Assembly (NCBI RefSeq): GCF_000308875.1
Contig: NZ_BAGL01000018.1
Location: 1 to 64,000, forward strand
Source: Nocardia transvalensis NBRC 15921
GTDB lineage: Bacteria; Actinomycetota; Actinomycetes; Mycobacteriales; Mycobacteriaceae
Direction of reading: 5' to 3'
DNA length: 64,000 nt
The position numbers were made by a program, and so were the translations under genes. A model generated the notes under the pieces. That model worked only from the letters and a program-made list of their open reading frames with translations, searched no databases and had not been told where the DNA came from. Position 1 is the stretch's first letter. Each line of letters opens with the position of its first letter. This document shows, piece after piece, positions 34,379 to 43,214 of this stretch.

Positions 34379-34810
34379 CTAACTGATGTTGGGGTCGAAG
34401 GTGAAGATGACGTAGCTGCCGACGCCCATGATCAGGATCATCGAGACCGCCAGCAGGGTCTTGAGCCAGAACCGGGTGGAGTCCTTGCGGGAGTAGTCGT
34501 CGATGACCGTCCGCAGGCCGTTGCCGCCGTGCAACTGGGCCAGCCACAGCATGGCCAGATCCCACAGCTGCCAGAACGGGTTCGCCCACTTGCCGGCGAC
34601 GAACGCGAAGTTCAGCCGCTTCACGCCGCCGTCGACCATGAGCCCGATGAACAGGTGGCCGAAGACCAGCACGATCAGCAGCAGGCCGGAGAACCGCATG
34701 AACAGCCAGGCGTACTTCTCGAAGTTGTTGCCCGCGGTGCGCCGGGGCGCGCGGGGTGCGTCGAGGCTGGCGGGGATGTCGTAGGACTTGCCGAGGATGG
34801 GGGCGCTCAT
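34379..34810 (-). CDS. sdhD: succinate dehydrogenase membrane anchor subunit
   Basis: This 143-aa membrane protein has three hydrophobic helices (about 36-58 WLFMRFSGLLLIVLVFGHLF, 80-95, and 112-137 WLKTLLAVSMILIMGVGSYV). FGHLFIGL carries a probable haem-ligand His. It anchors SdhAB and helps form the quinone site. It lies 1 bp after the sdhC stop. The sdhD-sdhA gap of 92 bp is occupied by a repeat-derived leader. Confidence 0.93.
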   Translation of the reverse strand: MSAPILGKSYDIPASLDAPRAPRRTAGNNFEKYAWLFMRFSGLLLIVLVFGHLFIGLMVDGGVKRLNFAFVAGKWANPFWQLWDLAMLWLAQLHGGNGLRTVIDDYSRKDSTRFWLKTLLAVSMILIMGVGSYVIFTFDPNIS

Positions 34811-34811
34811 A

Positions 34812-35213
34812 TCAGTGCTCCGTCAGCAGGTAGAAGAACTGGCGACCGATGCCGGCGGCACCGACCAGGATCCAGACCGCGAGGACGATCCAGAGCATCT
34901 GGCGCTGGTACTTGGGGCCCTTCGACCAGAAGTCGACGAGGATGATCCGGACGCCGTTGAGCGCGTGGAACAGCACGCAAACGACCAGGCCCATCTCCAT
35001 GAAGGCCACGAGCGGGTTCTTGTACGTCTCGATGACCCGGTCGTAGGTGTCCGGGCTGACCCGCACGGTCGCGGTGTCGAGCACGTGCACGAACAGGAAG
35101 AAGAAGATCGTGACGCCGGTGATTCGATGCAACGCCCAGGACCACATGCCGGGGTCGCCGCGGTACAGCGTCTTCCGCTTCGGCTGTGCCGGAGCTTCGA
35201 GTGTGGCGGTCAT
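34812..35213 (-). CDS. sdhC: succinate dehydrogenase cytochrome b556 subunit
   Basis: This 133-aa membrane subunit contains the SdhC signature SWALHRITGVTIFFFLFVHVLDT (HRxTG, with histidines suited to haem binding). Two further helices follow (FMEMGLVVCVLFHALNGVRI and MLWIVLAVWILVGAAG). The start MTATLEAP at 35213 is preferred; an upstream ATG at 35231 is possible. First gene of the operon, after a 334-bp upstream region. Confidence 0.93.
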   Translation of the reverse strand: MTATLEAPAQPKRKTLYRGDPGMWSWALHRITGVTIFFFLFVHVLDTATVRVSPDTYDRVIETYKNPLVAFMEMGLVVCVLFHALNGVRIILVDFWSKGPKYQRQMLWIVLAVWILVGAAGIGRQFFYLLTEH

Positions 35214-35463
35214 TGAGTGCGATGCCTCCAACGTCGTTGATGGACACGCCGGCGAGCCGGCAAGTCAGTCCCGGTCGCGGTTTTCGGCGCGCGGGCATGG
35301 AACCGTTGGATCTGGAAAACACCAGCTCGCGTCCGGGGCCGACTCCCCGGCGGTGGAGGCCGGCCCGCCGCCGGGAACCTGAACCGATCTGTCTCGAACT
35401 CTAATCCCCGGCGATTCGCGGAACTAATTCGGCGTGCCGCGCGTTGAGCTGTAAATCAATGAG

Positions 35464-35482
35464 TTAGGTTTGCCTTGCCTGA
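35464..35482 (+). promoter_or_regulatory. IdeR/DtxR-like iron box
   Basis: TTAGGTTTGCCTTGCCTGA matches the IdeR consensus TTAGGTTAGSCTAACCTAA at 15 of 19 positions, with the left half nearly perfect. It sits 4 bp upstream of the cdd -35 box and upstream of the divergent sdh promoter. Regulation of either gene by iron is an inference. Confidence 0.45.
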
Positions 35483-35486
35483 CGAA

Positions 35487-35516
35487 TTGACCGGCCCGCG
35501 ATGCCTTTTCTACGGT
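35487..35516 (+). promoter_or_regulatory. cdd promoter
   Basis: TTGACC, 18 bp, TACGGT lies 31 bp before the cdd start and fits a sigmaA-type promoter. The iron-box-like site is immediately upstream. Confidence 0.45.
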
Positions 35517-35547
35517 CGTGTTCGACACGTTCGAGCGGAGGTCCGTT

Positions 35548-35955
35548 ATGCCCGAAACCGATTGGGACGCATTGCGCCACAGTGCATTTCAAGTTATGCA
35601 GAATGCGTATGCACCGTACTCCGGGTTCCCGGTCGGTGCGGCGGCTCTCACCGGCGACGGCCGAATGGTGAGCGGTTGCAATGTGGAAAATGTCTCATAC
35701 GGCGTCGGCCTCTGCGCCGAAACTGTACTCGTGGGTAACTTGTTCGCGACCGGCGGCGGGCGATTGCTGGCGGTTGCGGTGTGTGATTCCCGCGGTGCGA
35801 TTCTGATGCCGTGTGGCCGCTGCCGTCAGGTGCTCTACGAGCACGGAGGTGCGGAAATGCTGGTGGATCACCGCGACGGGCCAGTGCCGCTCGGGCGTTT
35901 GCTGCCCGATGCCTTCGGTCCCGATGATTTGGCGGCCGGGCAGCGTTCTGTGTGA
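35548..35955 (+). CDS. cdd: cytidine deaminase
   Basis: This 135-aa zinc enzyme deaminates cytidine and deoxycytidine to uridine forms. The zinc and catalytic residues are Cys56 and Glu58 in CAET and Cys89 and Cys92 in PCGRC; GCNVEN at 43-48 binds the sugar. Its length is typical of the homotetrameric type. The ATG at 35548 follows GCGGAGG. It heads the pyrimidine salvage set with deoA 125 bp downstream. Confidence 0.95.
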   Translation: MPETDWDALRHSAFQVMQNAYAPYSGFPVGAAALTGDGRMVSGCNVENVSYGVGLCAETVLVGNLFATGGGRLLAVAVCDSRGAILMPCGRCRQVLYEHGGAEMLVDHRDGPVPLGRLLPDAFGPDDLAAGQRSV

Positions 35956-36080
35956 ATTTCGGCACCCCGGCGACGATTTGGCGCCATTCCCGGGAATGCC
36001 GCCCGCGTCGAATCGGCTGCGGCAATCGCGAACAGCCCTGGTGGGCACGTATTCACGCGCCGTCTGACAGGCTGTCGGGC

Positions 36081-37373
36081 ATGGTGAGTGCGCATTCGGC
36101 GGTGTCGGTGATCACGTCCAAACGGGACGGGGGAGAACTCGACGACGGGCAGATCGACTGGGTGGTGGACGCTTTCACCCGGGGCGAGGTGGCCGACGAG
36201 CAGATGTCGGCGCTGGCGATGGCGATCCTGCTGCGCGGGATGACGCGCCGTGAGATCGCGCGGTGGACCCGGGCCATGATCGAGTCCGGCAAGCGCATGG
36301 ACTTCACCGATCTGCCGCGGCCCACGGTCGACAAGCACTCCACCGGCGGTGTCGGGGACAAGATCACGCTGCCGCTGGCGCCGCTGGTCGCCGCCTGCGG
36401 GGCGGCCGTCCCGCAGCTGTCCGGGCGCGGGCTCGGGCACACGGGCGGCACGCTGGACAAACTGGAGTCGATTCCGGGCTGGCGTGCCGACATCACGGTG
36501 CCGCGCATGCGGGAGATGCTGGCGGACCCGAAGATCGGGGCCGTGATCTGTGCCGCGGGCGCGGATCTCGCCCCCGCCGACAAGCGGCTCTACGCGCTGC
36601 GCGACGTCACCGGCACGGTCGAATCCATTCCGCTGATCGCCAGTTCGATCATGAGCAAGAAGATCGCCGAGGGGACCGCGGCGCTGGTGCTCGATGTGAA
36701 GGTGGGCGGCGGCGCCTTCATGAAGGACATCGGCTCGGCGCGGGAGTTGGCCACGGCGATGGTCGAATTGGGGACCGACGCCGGGGTGCGCACGGTGGCG
36801 CTGCTGACCGCCATGGACACCCCGCTCGGCCGGACCGCCGGAAACGCCCTGGAGGTGGCCGAGTCTGTCGAGGTGCTGGCCGGCGGGGGACCGGCCGACG
36901 TCGTCGAACTCACCCTCGCCCTGGCCCGGGAGATGGTGGCGCAGGCCGGGATTCACGACGTGGATCCGGCCGAGGTCCTCGCCGACGGCCGCGCCATGGA
37001 CCACTGGCGGGCGATGATCGCGGCCCAGGGCGGCGACCCCGACGCCCCGCTTCCGACGGCGAAGCACACCGAAACGCTGACCGCCGTGGACTCTGGGACT
37101 CTCACCCGGCTCGACGCTCTCCCCGTCGGTCTCGCCGCTTGGCGGCTCGGCGCGGGCCGCGCCCGCCAGGGCGACCCTGTCCAGTCCGGCGCGGGCATCG
37201 AAATCCACGCCAAACCCGGGGACCCCGTCACCGCGGGCCAACCCCTCCTCACCCTCCACACCGACACCCCCGACGCCATCCCCGTAGCCCTGGAAACCCT
37301 CCGCGACGCCTATGCCATCGGCCCCGGCTCGGCCGCCCCCACCCCCTTGGTCCTCGACCGCATCGCCCCCTGA
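36081..37373 (+). CDS. deoA: thymidine phosphorylase
   Basis: This 430-aa enzyme splits thymidine or deoxyuridine with phosphate. KHSTGGVGDK binds phosphate, and SGRGLGHTGGTLDKLESIPG plus IASSIMSKKIAEG are family signatures. The C-terminal domain (from about 345, GIEIHAKPGDPVTAGQPLLTL) closes the active site. The ATG at 36081 matches the family N-terminus (SVITSKRDGGEL). It works with Cdd upstream and Add and Upp downstream in nucleoside salvage. Confidence 0.95.
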   Translation: MVSAHSAVSVITSKRDGGELDDGQIDWVVDAFTRGEVADEQMSALAMAILLRGMTRREIARWTRAMIESGKRMDFTDLPRPTVDKHSTGGVGDKITLPLAPLVAACGAAVPQLSGRGLGHTGGTLDKLESIPGWRADITVPRMREMLADPKIGAVICAAGADLAPADKRLYALRDVTGTVESIPLIASSIMSKKIAEGTAALVLDVKVGGGAFMKDIGSARELATAMVELGTDAGVRTVALLTAMDTPLGRTAGNALEVAESVEVLAGGGPADVVELTLALAREMVAQAGIHDVDPAEVLADGRAMDHWRAMIAAQGGDPDAPLPTAKHTETLTAVDSGTLTRLDALPVGLAAWRLGAGRARQGDPVQSGAGIEIHAKPGDPVTAGQPLLTLHTDTPDAIPVALETLRDAYAIGPGSAAPTPLVLDRIAP

Positions 37374-37396
37374 CCCCGGCCCACGTCGGCAACGCA

Positions 37397-37518
37397 CCCC
37401 TTGTTCCCGGCACGCCAGCCCCTTGTTTCCTGCATGCCAGCCCCCTTGTCCCGGCACGCTTTTGGCCGGGAGCCACTGCGGTGGGTGGATTCCGGCCAAA
37501 AGCGTGCCGGAAACAAGG
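37397..37518. repeat. palindromic repeat locus B: three tandem units and two facing palindromes
   Basis: Units of 22 bp start CCCCTTGT at 37397, 37419 and 37441. The third runs into the palindrome TCCCGGC-ACGCTTTTG-GCCGGGA (37449-37471). A second palindrome, TTCCGGC-CAAAAGCGT-GCCGGAA (37490-37512), faces it, so the two together form a larger inverted repeat around CCACTGCGGTGG. It fills the deoA-transporter gap (37374-37596). The second palindrome and the GTGGAT before it match locus A almost exactly. Confidence 0.85.
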
Positions 37519-37596
37519 TCGGTGTGCGTGCGGGGAGCGAGAGTGGTGTGGGCGGGGCGATTCCCACGCACAGGAACCGGAGGACATGGTGCTGGG

Positions 37597-38853
37597 ATGA
37601 TGGGGCGCGTGTCTGAGCGCCTGAAGAGCGGAACTCATGGTTCCAGGGCTACCGCGATGGTGGCCCGGCGGTTCAGCGTGCTCGATGGGGTTCGGGTGGG
37701 GTTGTTGGTGGCGGGGGTTCTGTGTGTGGTGACGGGGTTGTTGCCGCGGGCGGAGGCGGCGGCGAATATGCGGCGGGTCGGGCCGCTGCTGTTGTTTCTG
37801 GGGAGTGTGATCGTGCTTGCCGAGTTGGCTCGGCAGGCGAAGGTGTTCGACGTGATCGCGTATCGGCTCGCGATCGTCGGGCGGGGGCACTATCCGGCGT
37901 TGTTCGTGTTGTGCGTGGCCTTCGCCTCCGCGACCACGATGCTGCTCAACCTCGATACCACCGCGGTGCTGCTCACGCCGGTGCTGCTGGCGCTGGCGGT
38001 GCCGGCGCGCATTCCGGCCCTGCCGCTGGCCATGACGACCCTCTGGCTGGCCAACACCGCGAGCCTGCTGCTGCCGGTCTCGAATCTGACGAATCTGCTG
38101 GCGGCGGAACGGGTCGGGCTGAGCGGGACCGAATTCGCCGCGACGATGTGGCTGCCACAGCTGGTCGCGGTCGTGGTGACGATGCTGTGGCTGTGGATGT
38201 GGTTCTGGCGGCGCGGGCAGCGGGGCGTCGATCGCTATCTGCCGCCGGAGCCGATCCGGATCGACGACCCACGCCGGCGCGTGCTGCTCTACCTCACCGG
38301 CGGCGCGTGCCTGCTGTTCATCGCCGCGATCCCGATCGTCGGTGACCTGATCGGGATCGCCGCCCTGGCCGCCGCGCTGCTCGCCGTCGGCGCGTTCGCG
38401 ATCCTCGATCGTTCGGCGCTGCGGCCGTCGCTGATTCCGTGGCAGCTGCTGATCTTCGTCGTCGGCCTGTTTCTGGTGGTCCCGACGCTCGGGCGGTTCG
38501 GTCTGTCGCCGCTGATGCACGCGCTGATCGGCGCGGATTCCGGTGCGGCCGGGACGTTCCGGGCCGCGGCGGCGGGGGCGGGGCTGTCGAACGTGGCCAA
38601 CAATCTCCCGGCCTACACCGCCGGGGAGGCCGTGGTTCCCGAGGGCAATCGCACCCAGCTGCTGGGCCTGCTGATCGGCACCAATCTCGGGTCGGTCGTC
38701 ACGCCGTGGGCGTCGCTGGCGACGCTGCTGTGCCTCGAGTTCTGCCGCACCCACGGCGTGCGGGTCCCGATCGGCCGGTTCGTGGCGGCGGGCTGTGTCC
38801 TCGCGGTGACCGCGACCGCCGGGGCCGTCGGGGCCCTGCTGCTCGCGATGTGA
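37597..38853 (+). CDS. SLC13/ArsB-NhaD-type membrane transporter
   Basis: This 418-aa protein has about ten hydrophobic segments and the two-fold symmetric motifs of the ion transporter superfamily: LNLDTTAVLLTPVLLALA in the first half and GLSNVANNLPAYTAGEAV plus GTNLGSVVTPWASLATLL in the second. It probably moves an anion or antiports Na+/H+; the substrate is not evident. The start is taken as ATG 37597 after GGAGG; ATG 37600 or GTG 37609 are possible. The upstream gap holds repeat locus B. Confidence 0.82.
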   Translation: MMGRVSERLKSGTHGSRATAMVARRFSVLDGVRVGLLVAGVLCVVTGLLPRAEAAANMRRVGPLLLFLGSVIVLAELARQAKVFDVIAYRLAIVGRGHYPALFVLCVAFASATTMLLNLDTTAVLLTPVLLALAVPARIPALPLAMTTLWLANTASLLLPVSNLTNLLAAERVGLSGTEFAATMWLPQLVAVVVTMLWLWMWFWRRGQRGVDRYLPPEPIRIDDPRRRVLLYLTGGACLLFIAAIPIVGDLIGIAALAAALLAVGAFAILDRSALRPSLIPWQLLIFVVGLFLVVPTLGRFGLSPLMHALIGADSGAAGTFRAAAAGAGLSNVANNLPAYTAGEAVVPEGNRTQLLGLLIGTNLGSVVTPWASLATLLCLEFCRTHGVRVPIGRFVAAGCVLAVTATAGAVGALLLAM

Positions 38854-38950
38854 CGCCCGCCTCCCAGCGCTGGGGTTAACCCTTCAACTAACGTGCCATT
38901 ATTTGACGGTACATTGCGTGGGTTACTCCCTAGACGAAGGACGTGTGCTC

Positions 38951-39475
38951 GTGAGTGCTGTCGCTCTTGGGCTGGTCTTCCTGTTCATCCTGGCCGCGGG
39001 CGGATTGCGATCCGTCGAGGTCGGTTGCCAGAACACGCAGAAGATCCACTTGAAGAACCTCTGGTTGTGCGCGGTGGTGTCCTATGCCGTTGCGCTACTG
39101 GGATTTTCGATCTTCCTAGCGGTGTCGGCCGTGGTCTCGGACTCGGCCTGGCCGACGCTCGCCGACCTGCGCCAGATGCCGTGGTGGGCGCCGTTCGGCG
39201 GGCTGATCGGCGGTGTCGCGGTGGTCGGCATGATCACCGTCGCCCGGTACGTCGGCGTCGCCACCTTCAACGCCGTGGTGATCGTGAGCGAGATGCTGGT
39301 CGCCCTGATCATGGACGACCTGGGCCTGATGGGTTTCGCTGTCCGGGAGATCACGCCGCCGCGCCTGGTGGCCGCCGTCCTGATCACCGTGGCGGTCTAT
39401 CTCATGGCCAGCGACTCCGGTGAGTCGCAACCCGAACCGCGGCCCGCGGTTCTCGTGGGGGAGGGATCCCGATGA
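38951..39475 (+). CDS. small YdcZ/DUF606-like membrane protein, first of a pair
   Basis: This 174-aa membrane protein has four or five hydrophobic helices (ALGLVFLFILAAGGLRSVEVG; VVSYAVALLGFSIFLAVSAV; WAPFGGLIGGVAVVGMITVA; RLVAAVLITVAVYLM). The GGLIGG and VATFNAVVIVSEML segments resemble the YdcZ/DUF606 branch of drug/metabolite transporters. GTG 38951 is used; GTG 38945 is possible. It overlaps the next gene by 4 bp, and the two proteins are clear paralogues, so they may form a heterodimer. Confidence 0.72.
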   Translation: MSAVALGLVFLFILAAGGLRSVEVGCQNTQKIHLKNLWLCAVVSYAVALLGFSIFLAVSAVVSDSAWPTLADLRQMPWWAPFGGLIGGVAVVGMITVARYVGVATFNAVVIVSEMLVALIMDDLGLMGFAVREITPPRLVAAVLITVAVYLMASDSGESQPEPRPAVLVGEGSR

Positions 39476-39984
39476 CCGCGCAAGCCACCGCCGCAACCCC
39501 TGCGCGCCCGTCCCTGCGGGGTCGCGCCCTCGCGCTCGTCTTCGTCTTCATGCTCATCGGCGGGGCCCTGCGCTCGGTGGAGGCCGGGTGCCAGAACTCG
39601 CTGAAACTGGCTCTGCACAACGTCTTTCTGTGTGGAGTGATCTCCTACGCGGTGGCGCTCACGGGCGTCGGACTCATCTTCGCCGTCACGCTGGCGCTGT
39701 CGAAGAACCGGCGCTGGCCGTCGCGGGCCGACCTGAAGGCCATGCCGCGCTGGGCCCCGTTCGGCGGATTGACCGGCGGCGCAGCGATTTTCGCGATGAT
39801 CGCCGTTGCCTCCAGCGTCGGCGTCAGCACCTTCAACGCGCTGATCATCGCGGGCCAGATGCTGCTGGCGACGGTGATGGACCACTACGGCGTCATGGGT
39901 TTCCCGCGCCGCCGGATCACCGTGCAGCGCCTGGCGGGATGCGCGCTGATCATCGTCGGTTCCTATCTCATGGCGAAGTACTGA
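39472..39984 (+). CDS. small YdcZ/DUF606-like membrane protein, second of a pair
   Basis: This 170-aa paralogue of the preceding protein shares with it LRSVEAGCQNSLKLALHNVFLCGVISYAVAL, WAPFGGLTGGAAIFAMIAVA, VGVSTFNALIIAGQMLLA and a final LIIVGSYLMA. Two-gene sets of this sort suggest small transporters that assemble as a heteropair. The start ATG overlaps the upstream stop. The substrate is unknown. Confidence 0.72.
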   Translation: MTAQATAATPARPSLRGRALALVFVFMLIGGALRSVEAGCQNSLKLALHNVFLCGVISYAVALTGVGLIFAVTLALSKNRRWPSRADLKAMPRWAPFGGLTGGAAIFAMIAVASSVGVSTFNALIIAGQMLLATVMDHYGVMGFPRRRITVQRLAGCALIIVGSYLMAKY

Positions 39985-40098
39985 GGCGCTGTCACCCCAG
40001 CGACACGCGGGCGACATTCCGGCTACGACATGCCAGCGAGAGGATGGACACACGGAGAGTCGGGTGCGGAACCGGGCCGGGACGGATAGCGTCGGTAC

Positions 40099-41190
40099 AT
40101 GACTGGACCGATGCCTTTGACCCTTGCCTCGATCCGCCAGGCCCCCAAGGCCGTATTGCACGATCACCTCGACGGCGGACTGCGCCCGTCGACCGTGCTC
40201 GAGCTGGCCGCCCAGTGCGGCTACGACCAGTTGCCGGCGCACGACGCCGACTCCCTGGGCCAGTGGTTCCGCGATGCCGCCGACAGCGGGTCGCTCGAGC
40301 GCTATCTGGAAACCTTCGCCCACACCGTGGCGGTGATGCAGACCCCGGAGGGGCTGCGGCGGGTCGCGCGCGAATGCGCTCTCGACCTCGCCGCGGACGG
40401 CGTGGTGTACGCCGAGGTGCGATTCGCCCCGGAGCAACACCTCGAACGTGGCCTCTCGCTGGACGAGGTGGTCGAACACACCCTGGCCGGATTCGAGGAG
40501 GGCGCCGCCCTGGCCACCGAGGCCGGCACCCCGATCCGCGTGATCTGCCTGCTCACCGCCATGCGGCACGCGGCCCGCTCGCTGGAGATCGCCGAGCTGG
40601 CCGTGCGCTTCCGCGACCGCGGGGTCGGCGGATTCGATATCGCCGGCGCCGAGGCCGGCTATCCGCCGAGCCGGCACCTGGACGCGTTCGAGTACATGCG
40701 CGCCAACTGCGCGCACGTCACCATCCACGCCGGTGAGGCGTTCGGCCTGCCGTCCATCCACGAGGCCGTCGCGTTCTGCGGGTGCGACCGGCTGGGGCAC
40801 GGCGTGCGGATCACCGACGACATCTCCGATTCCGAGACCGAACCGCGGCTCGGACAGGTCGCGAACTATGTGCGGGATATGCGCATACCGCTCGAGCTGT
40901 GCCCGTCGTCGAATGTGCAGACCGGTGCGGTGCCGTCGCTGGAGAAGCACCCGTTCGACCTGCTCGCCCGGCTGCGCTTCCGGGTCACGGTCAACACCGA
41001 CAACCGCCTGATGAGCGATACCGATATGAGCCGCGAGATGCTCAAGCTGGTCGAGACCTTCGATTACGGCTGGAGCGATCTGGAACGCTTCACCATCAAC
41101 GCGATGAAGTCGGCCTTCATCCCGTTCCCGGATCGCCTGCGCATCATCGACGAGGTGATCAAGCCGGGATACGCCGTGCTGCTGGGCTAG
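40099..41190 (+). CDS. add: adenosine deaminase
   Basis: This 363-aa metal-dependent enzyme deaminates adenosine and deoxyadenosine. Metal ligands His21 and His23 are in HDHLDGG, further catalytic residues are in IHAGEAFG and RLGHGVRI, and the C-terminal [10 protein letters not shown] holds the last Asp residues. The TDNR form is usual for actinobacterial enzymes. It feeds inosine to DeoD. The end is a small hairpin shared with the convergent gene. Confidence 0.95.
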   Translation: MTGPMPLTLASIRQAPKAVLHDHLDGGLRPSTVLELAAQCGYDQLPAHDADSLGQWFRDAADSGSLERYLETFAHTVAVMQTPEGLRRVARECALDLAADGVVYAEVRFAPEQHLERGLSLDEVVEHTLAGFEEGAALATEAGTPIRVICLLTAMRHAARSLEIAELAVRFRDRGVGGFDIAGAEAGYPPSRHLDAFEYMRANCAHVTIHAGEAFGLPSIHEAVAFCGCDRLGHGVRITDDISDSETEPRLGQVANYVRDMRIPLELCPSSNVQTGAVPSLEKHPFDLLARLRFRVTVNTDNRLMSDTDMSREMLKLVETFDYGWSDLERFTINAMKSAFIPFPDRLRIIDEVIKPGYAVLLG

Positions 41191-41200
41191 CGCCTAGCCC
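41184..41200. terminator. compact hairpin covering two stop codons
   Basis: GGGCTAG-CGC-CTAGCCC is a perfect 7-bp inverted repeat. It contains the add stop (TAG 41188-41190) and the complement of the convergent gene's stop (41194-41196). It may terminate both transcripts. Confidence 0.4.
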
Positions 41201-42453
41201 TTCTGCAGCCGGTTCTCGAAGGCCTGCTCCAGGGCCCGCCACTGCTCGGCCTCGGCCGTGAACGGCGGGCTCGGAGCCATCCGGCTCGGATCCGGCTCCA
41301 GCAGATACGACACGTACCAGCCCAGCGGGGTCGACTTGGCCAGCGCCTGTTCGACGGTCTCGTCCTGGGCGTAATCGGCTGCGTCGGTGAACAATTCGAC
41401 CGCCAGGTCCAGCTGCTCGATATCGACCGCCTTCGGGCCCTCGGCCAGGTCGTCGGCCAGGCCGGGCAGGACGTAGACGTTCTCGTCGCTCACCTCGATC
41501 TCCAGCGAGCCGTCGGTGGCGGCGGTCTGGACCTCGCCGTAGGTGCTCACCCGGGCCAGGTCGTGATCGTGGTCGTCGGCCAGGTAGCGGGCCAGGGCGC
41601 GCTCGGAGGTGAACACCGTGATGGTGCCCTCGGTGCCCAGGAAGACCGGGTCGTCGTCGAGGTAGCAGCGCAGGGTGAACAGCGTGTCGCCGGAGGTGAC
41701 GATCTTGACCGGGTCGATGCCGACCTCGTGCCAGAAGGTCTCCTCTTCCTCCTCGTCGTCCTCTTCTTCTTCGTCCTCGTCGAGGTTGACCGGCTCGAAG
41801 TCGTTGTCGTCGTCGTTGTCGGCGGCGTCCTCCGCGTCGACCACATTCTCTTCGGCCGCAAGCAGTTCCGCCTCGGCGACGGACACGGCCTCGGCATCCA
41901 CGTCGGGGGTCTGCATCGCCGAATCGATGGCGTCGACGACCGCGTCCCAGTCCTTGGCGATGGCGGCGCCGATCTGGTCCCACAGCTCCTCGCCCTCGCG
42001 GCCCGCGAACGCGCTCACGCCGGCCGGCAGCGCGCCCAGGACCGGATGCGAGCCGAAGAACTTCGTGACCACCTCGAGTTCGCACACCTCGCCGAGGGTG
42101 CGGACCATGTCGAGGGTCTCCTCCAGCTCCGAGAGCGTTTCCGGATCGGGCTCGCCCGCGGCCAGCTCGGGGACGCCGACCAGATCGAAGGCGTACTGCT
42201 CCTCCGGCTCCAGCTCCGCGGCCGACAGCCCGGCCACCACCTTCCACGACGGATGGTCGACCAGGTCGTTGTCGTCGTTGGTGCGGATGAACGCGGCGAG
42301 CTCCGCCACCGACTCGAAACCGTAGAGCGCGTCCTCGTGACCGAGGAATGCCTCCCACTCGTCGTCACCGTCTCGCCAGCGCGGTGCCCACAGTGTGACG
42401 AGGTCGCCGTCGGTCAGGCCGAGCTCGATCGGGACGATGTCTCCAGAAGCCAT
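41194..42453 (-). CDS. conserved acidic protein (Rv3311-like)
   Basis: This 419-aa soluble protein has two similar-sized parts joined by a very acidic linker at about 208-240 (DNDDDNDFEPVNLDEDEEEE and following Glu/Asp run). The N-terminal part contains WAPRWRDGDDEWEAFLGHED. The C-terminal part has a FTLRCYLDDDPVFLGTEGTI segment. The position beside add matches the conserved Rv3311 gene of mycobacteria. Databases sometimes call it a primosomal protein, but nothing in the sequence supports that. The function is unknown. Confidence 0.75.
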   Translation of the reverse strand: MASGDIVPIELGLTDGDLVTLWAPRWRDGDDEWEAFLGHEDALYGFESVAELAAFIRTNDDNDLVDHPSWKVVAGLSAAELEPEEQYAFDLVGVPELAAGEPDPETLSELEETLDMVRTLGEVCELEVVTKFFGSHPVLGALPAGVSAFAGREGEELWDQIGAAIAKDWDAVVDAIDSAMQTPDVDAEAVSVAEAELLAAEENVVDAEDAADNDDDNDFEPVNLDEDEEEEDDEEEEETFWHEVGIDPVKIVTSGDTLFTLRCYLDDDPVFLGTEGTITVFTSERALARYLADDHDHDLARVSTYGEVQTAATDGSLEIEVSDENVYVLPGLADDLAEGPKAVDIEQLDLAVELFTDAADYAQDETVEQALAKSTPLGWYVSYLLEPDPSRMAPSPPFTAEAEQWRALEQAFENRLQKG

Positions 42454-42486
42454 GACCGGAAGCCTATCGAGCCGACGCCTGCGGCA

Positions 42487-42834
42487 CTATTCGGCCCGCC
42501 CCCCAACAGTTCCCGACTCCGGGGATGCCGACTCCGGCGGCACGAATGCGGAGTTCAGCTTGCCGACGACTTCGGAACGCTGCGTGCCCGCATCCTGCGC
42601 GGCCTGCTGGCACGCCCAGACGATCAGCTGGCTGACCTCGGCCGGTGGCCGCGCGGTGACCGTCTCGGCCAGCTCCAGCCCCACCAGCGCGCCGCTCGAG
42701 TCCACCTCGACGGTGACCGAGTCGTCCTCGGAGGTGTAGCGGCCCCGCACCTGCTGCAGGCCGTACAGCGCGGCCTCCAGCGCCTCGAGCTTGTCGGTCG
42801 CCCGTGCGACCAGGGCATCCATCTCAGCACTCAT
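42487..42834 (-). CDS. small coiled protein of the NlpC/P60 cluster (YbaB-like)
   Basis: This 115-aa protein has an N-terminal helix (MDALVARATDKLEALEAALYGLQQVRG) and a segment VTVEVDSSGALVGLELAETV resembling YbaB/EbfC-like proteins, then a helical C-terminus. Its ATG is preceded by AGCGAGGCGCAAACATG, the same repeat type seen before sdhA, which supplies the ribosome site. It is the last gene of the type VII-linked operon. Confidence 0.65.
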   Translation of the reverse strand: MSAEMDALVARATDKLEALEAALYGLQQVRGRYTSEDDSVTVEVDSSGALVGLELAETVTARPPAEVSQLIVWACQQAAQDAGTQRSEVVGKLNSAFVPPESASPESGTVGGRAE

Positions 42835-42857
42835 GTTTGCGCCTCGCTTCGCTTCCC

Positions 42858-43214
42858 CTAGACCGGCCGCATCCAGGACGTGGGGCCCGTATCCGCGTCG
42901 TCCATGCGGTCCAGTTCGTCGACCGCCTGGGCGCGCGTCGGCAGCCCGAGCTTGTCCAGGATCTCGGTCGGCATGCCGGACTCGGCCAGCAGCTCGCGCC
43001 GCCGGGCCTTGGCGACGATAGCCGACCGCTTGGTCAGGCGCAGGATCTCCGCGGCCAACGCCTTTGCGCCGTAACGGTATTCGCTGCGCTCGAATTTGAT
43101 CTCCACCGGCATGCCCTGGTCGGTGGCCCGGACGCTGATGGTGCCGGCGCGATTGGTGCTCGCGGCGACCGTGACGTTCGGGATCTGCTGCTGTGGCTGC
43201 TGCTGGTCGCTCAT
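42858..43214 (-). CDS. conserved small protein of the NlpC/P60 cluster
   Basis: This 118-aa protein starts MSDQQQPQQQIPNVTVAAST, with a beta-rich middle (GTISVRATDQGMPVEIKFE) and a helical basic C-terminal half (KALAAEILRLTKRSAIVAKARRRELL). It shows the same beta-then-helix plan as YbaB-like partners of secretion genes, but I cannot assign a family firmly. It overlaps the NlpC/P60 gene by 4 bp. Confidence 0.65.
   Translation of the reverse strand: MSDQQQPQQQIPNVTVAASTNRAGTISVRATDQGMPVEIKFERSEYRYGAKALAAEILRLTKRSAIVAKARRRELLAESGMPTEILDKLGLPTRAQAVDELDRMDDADTGPTSWMRPV

Larger units (their letters stand above)
35214..35547. other. divergent sdhC-cdd control region
   Basis: This 334-bp stretch has no convincing gene. 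A TAGAGT at 35398-35403 (minus strand) could be the sdh -10, giving a leader of about 185 nt with GC-rich stem-forming DNA. Towards cdd there are an iron-box-like site (35464-35482) and a promoter at 35487-35516. Confidence 0.5.

Noticed and set aside
40099..41190. TDNR in place of TDDP in adenosine deaminase as an active-site change
   Set aside because: As far as I recall this form is normal for actinobacterial adenosine deaminases.
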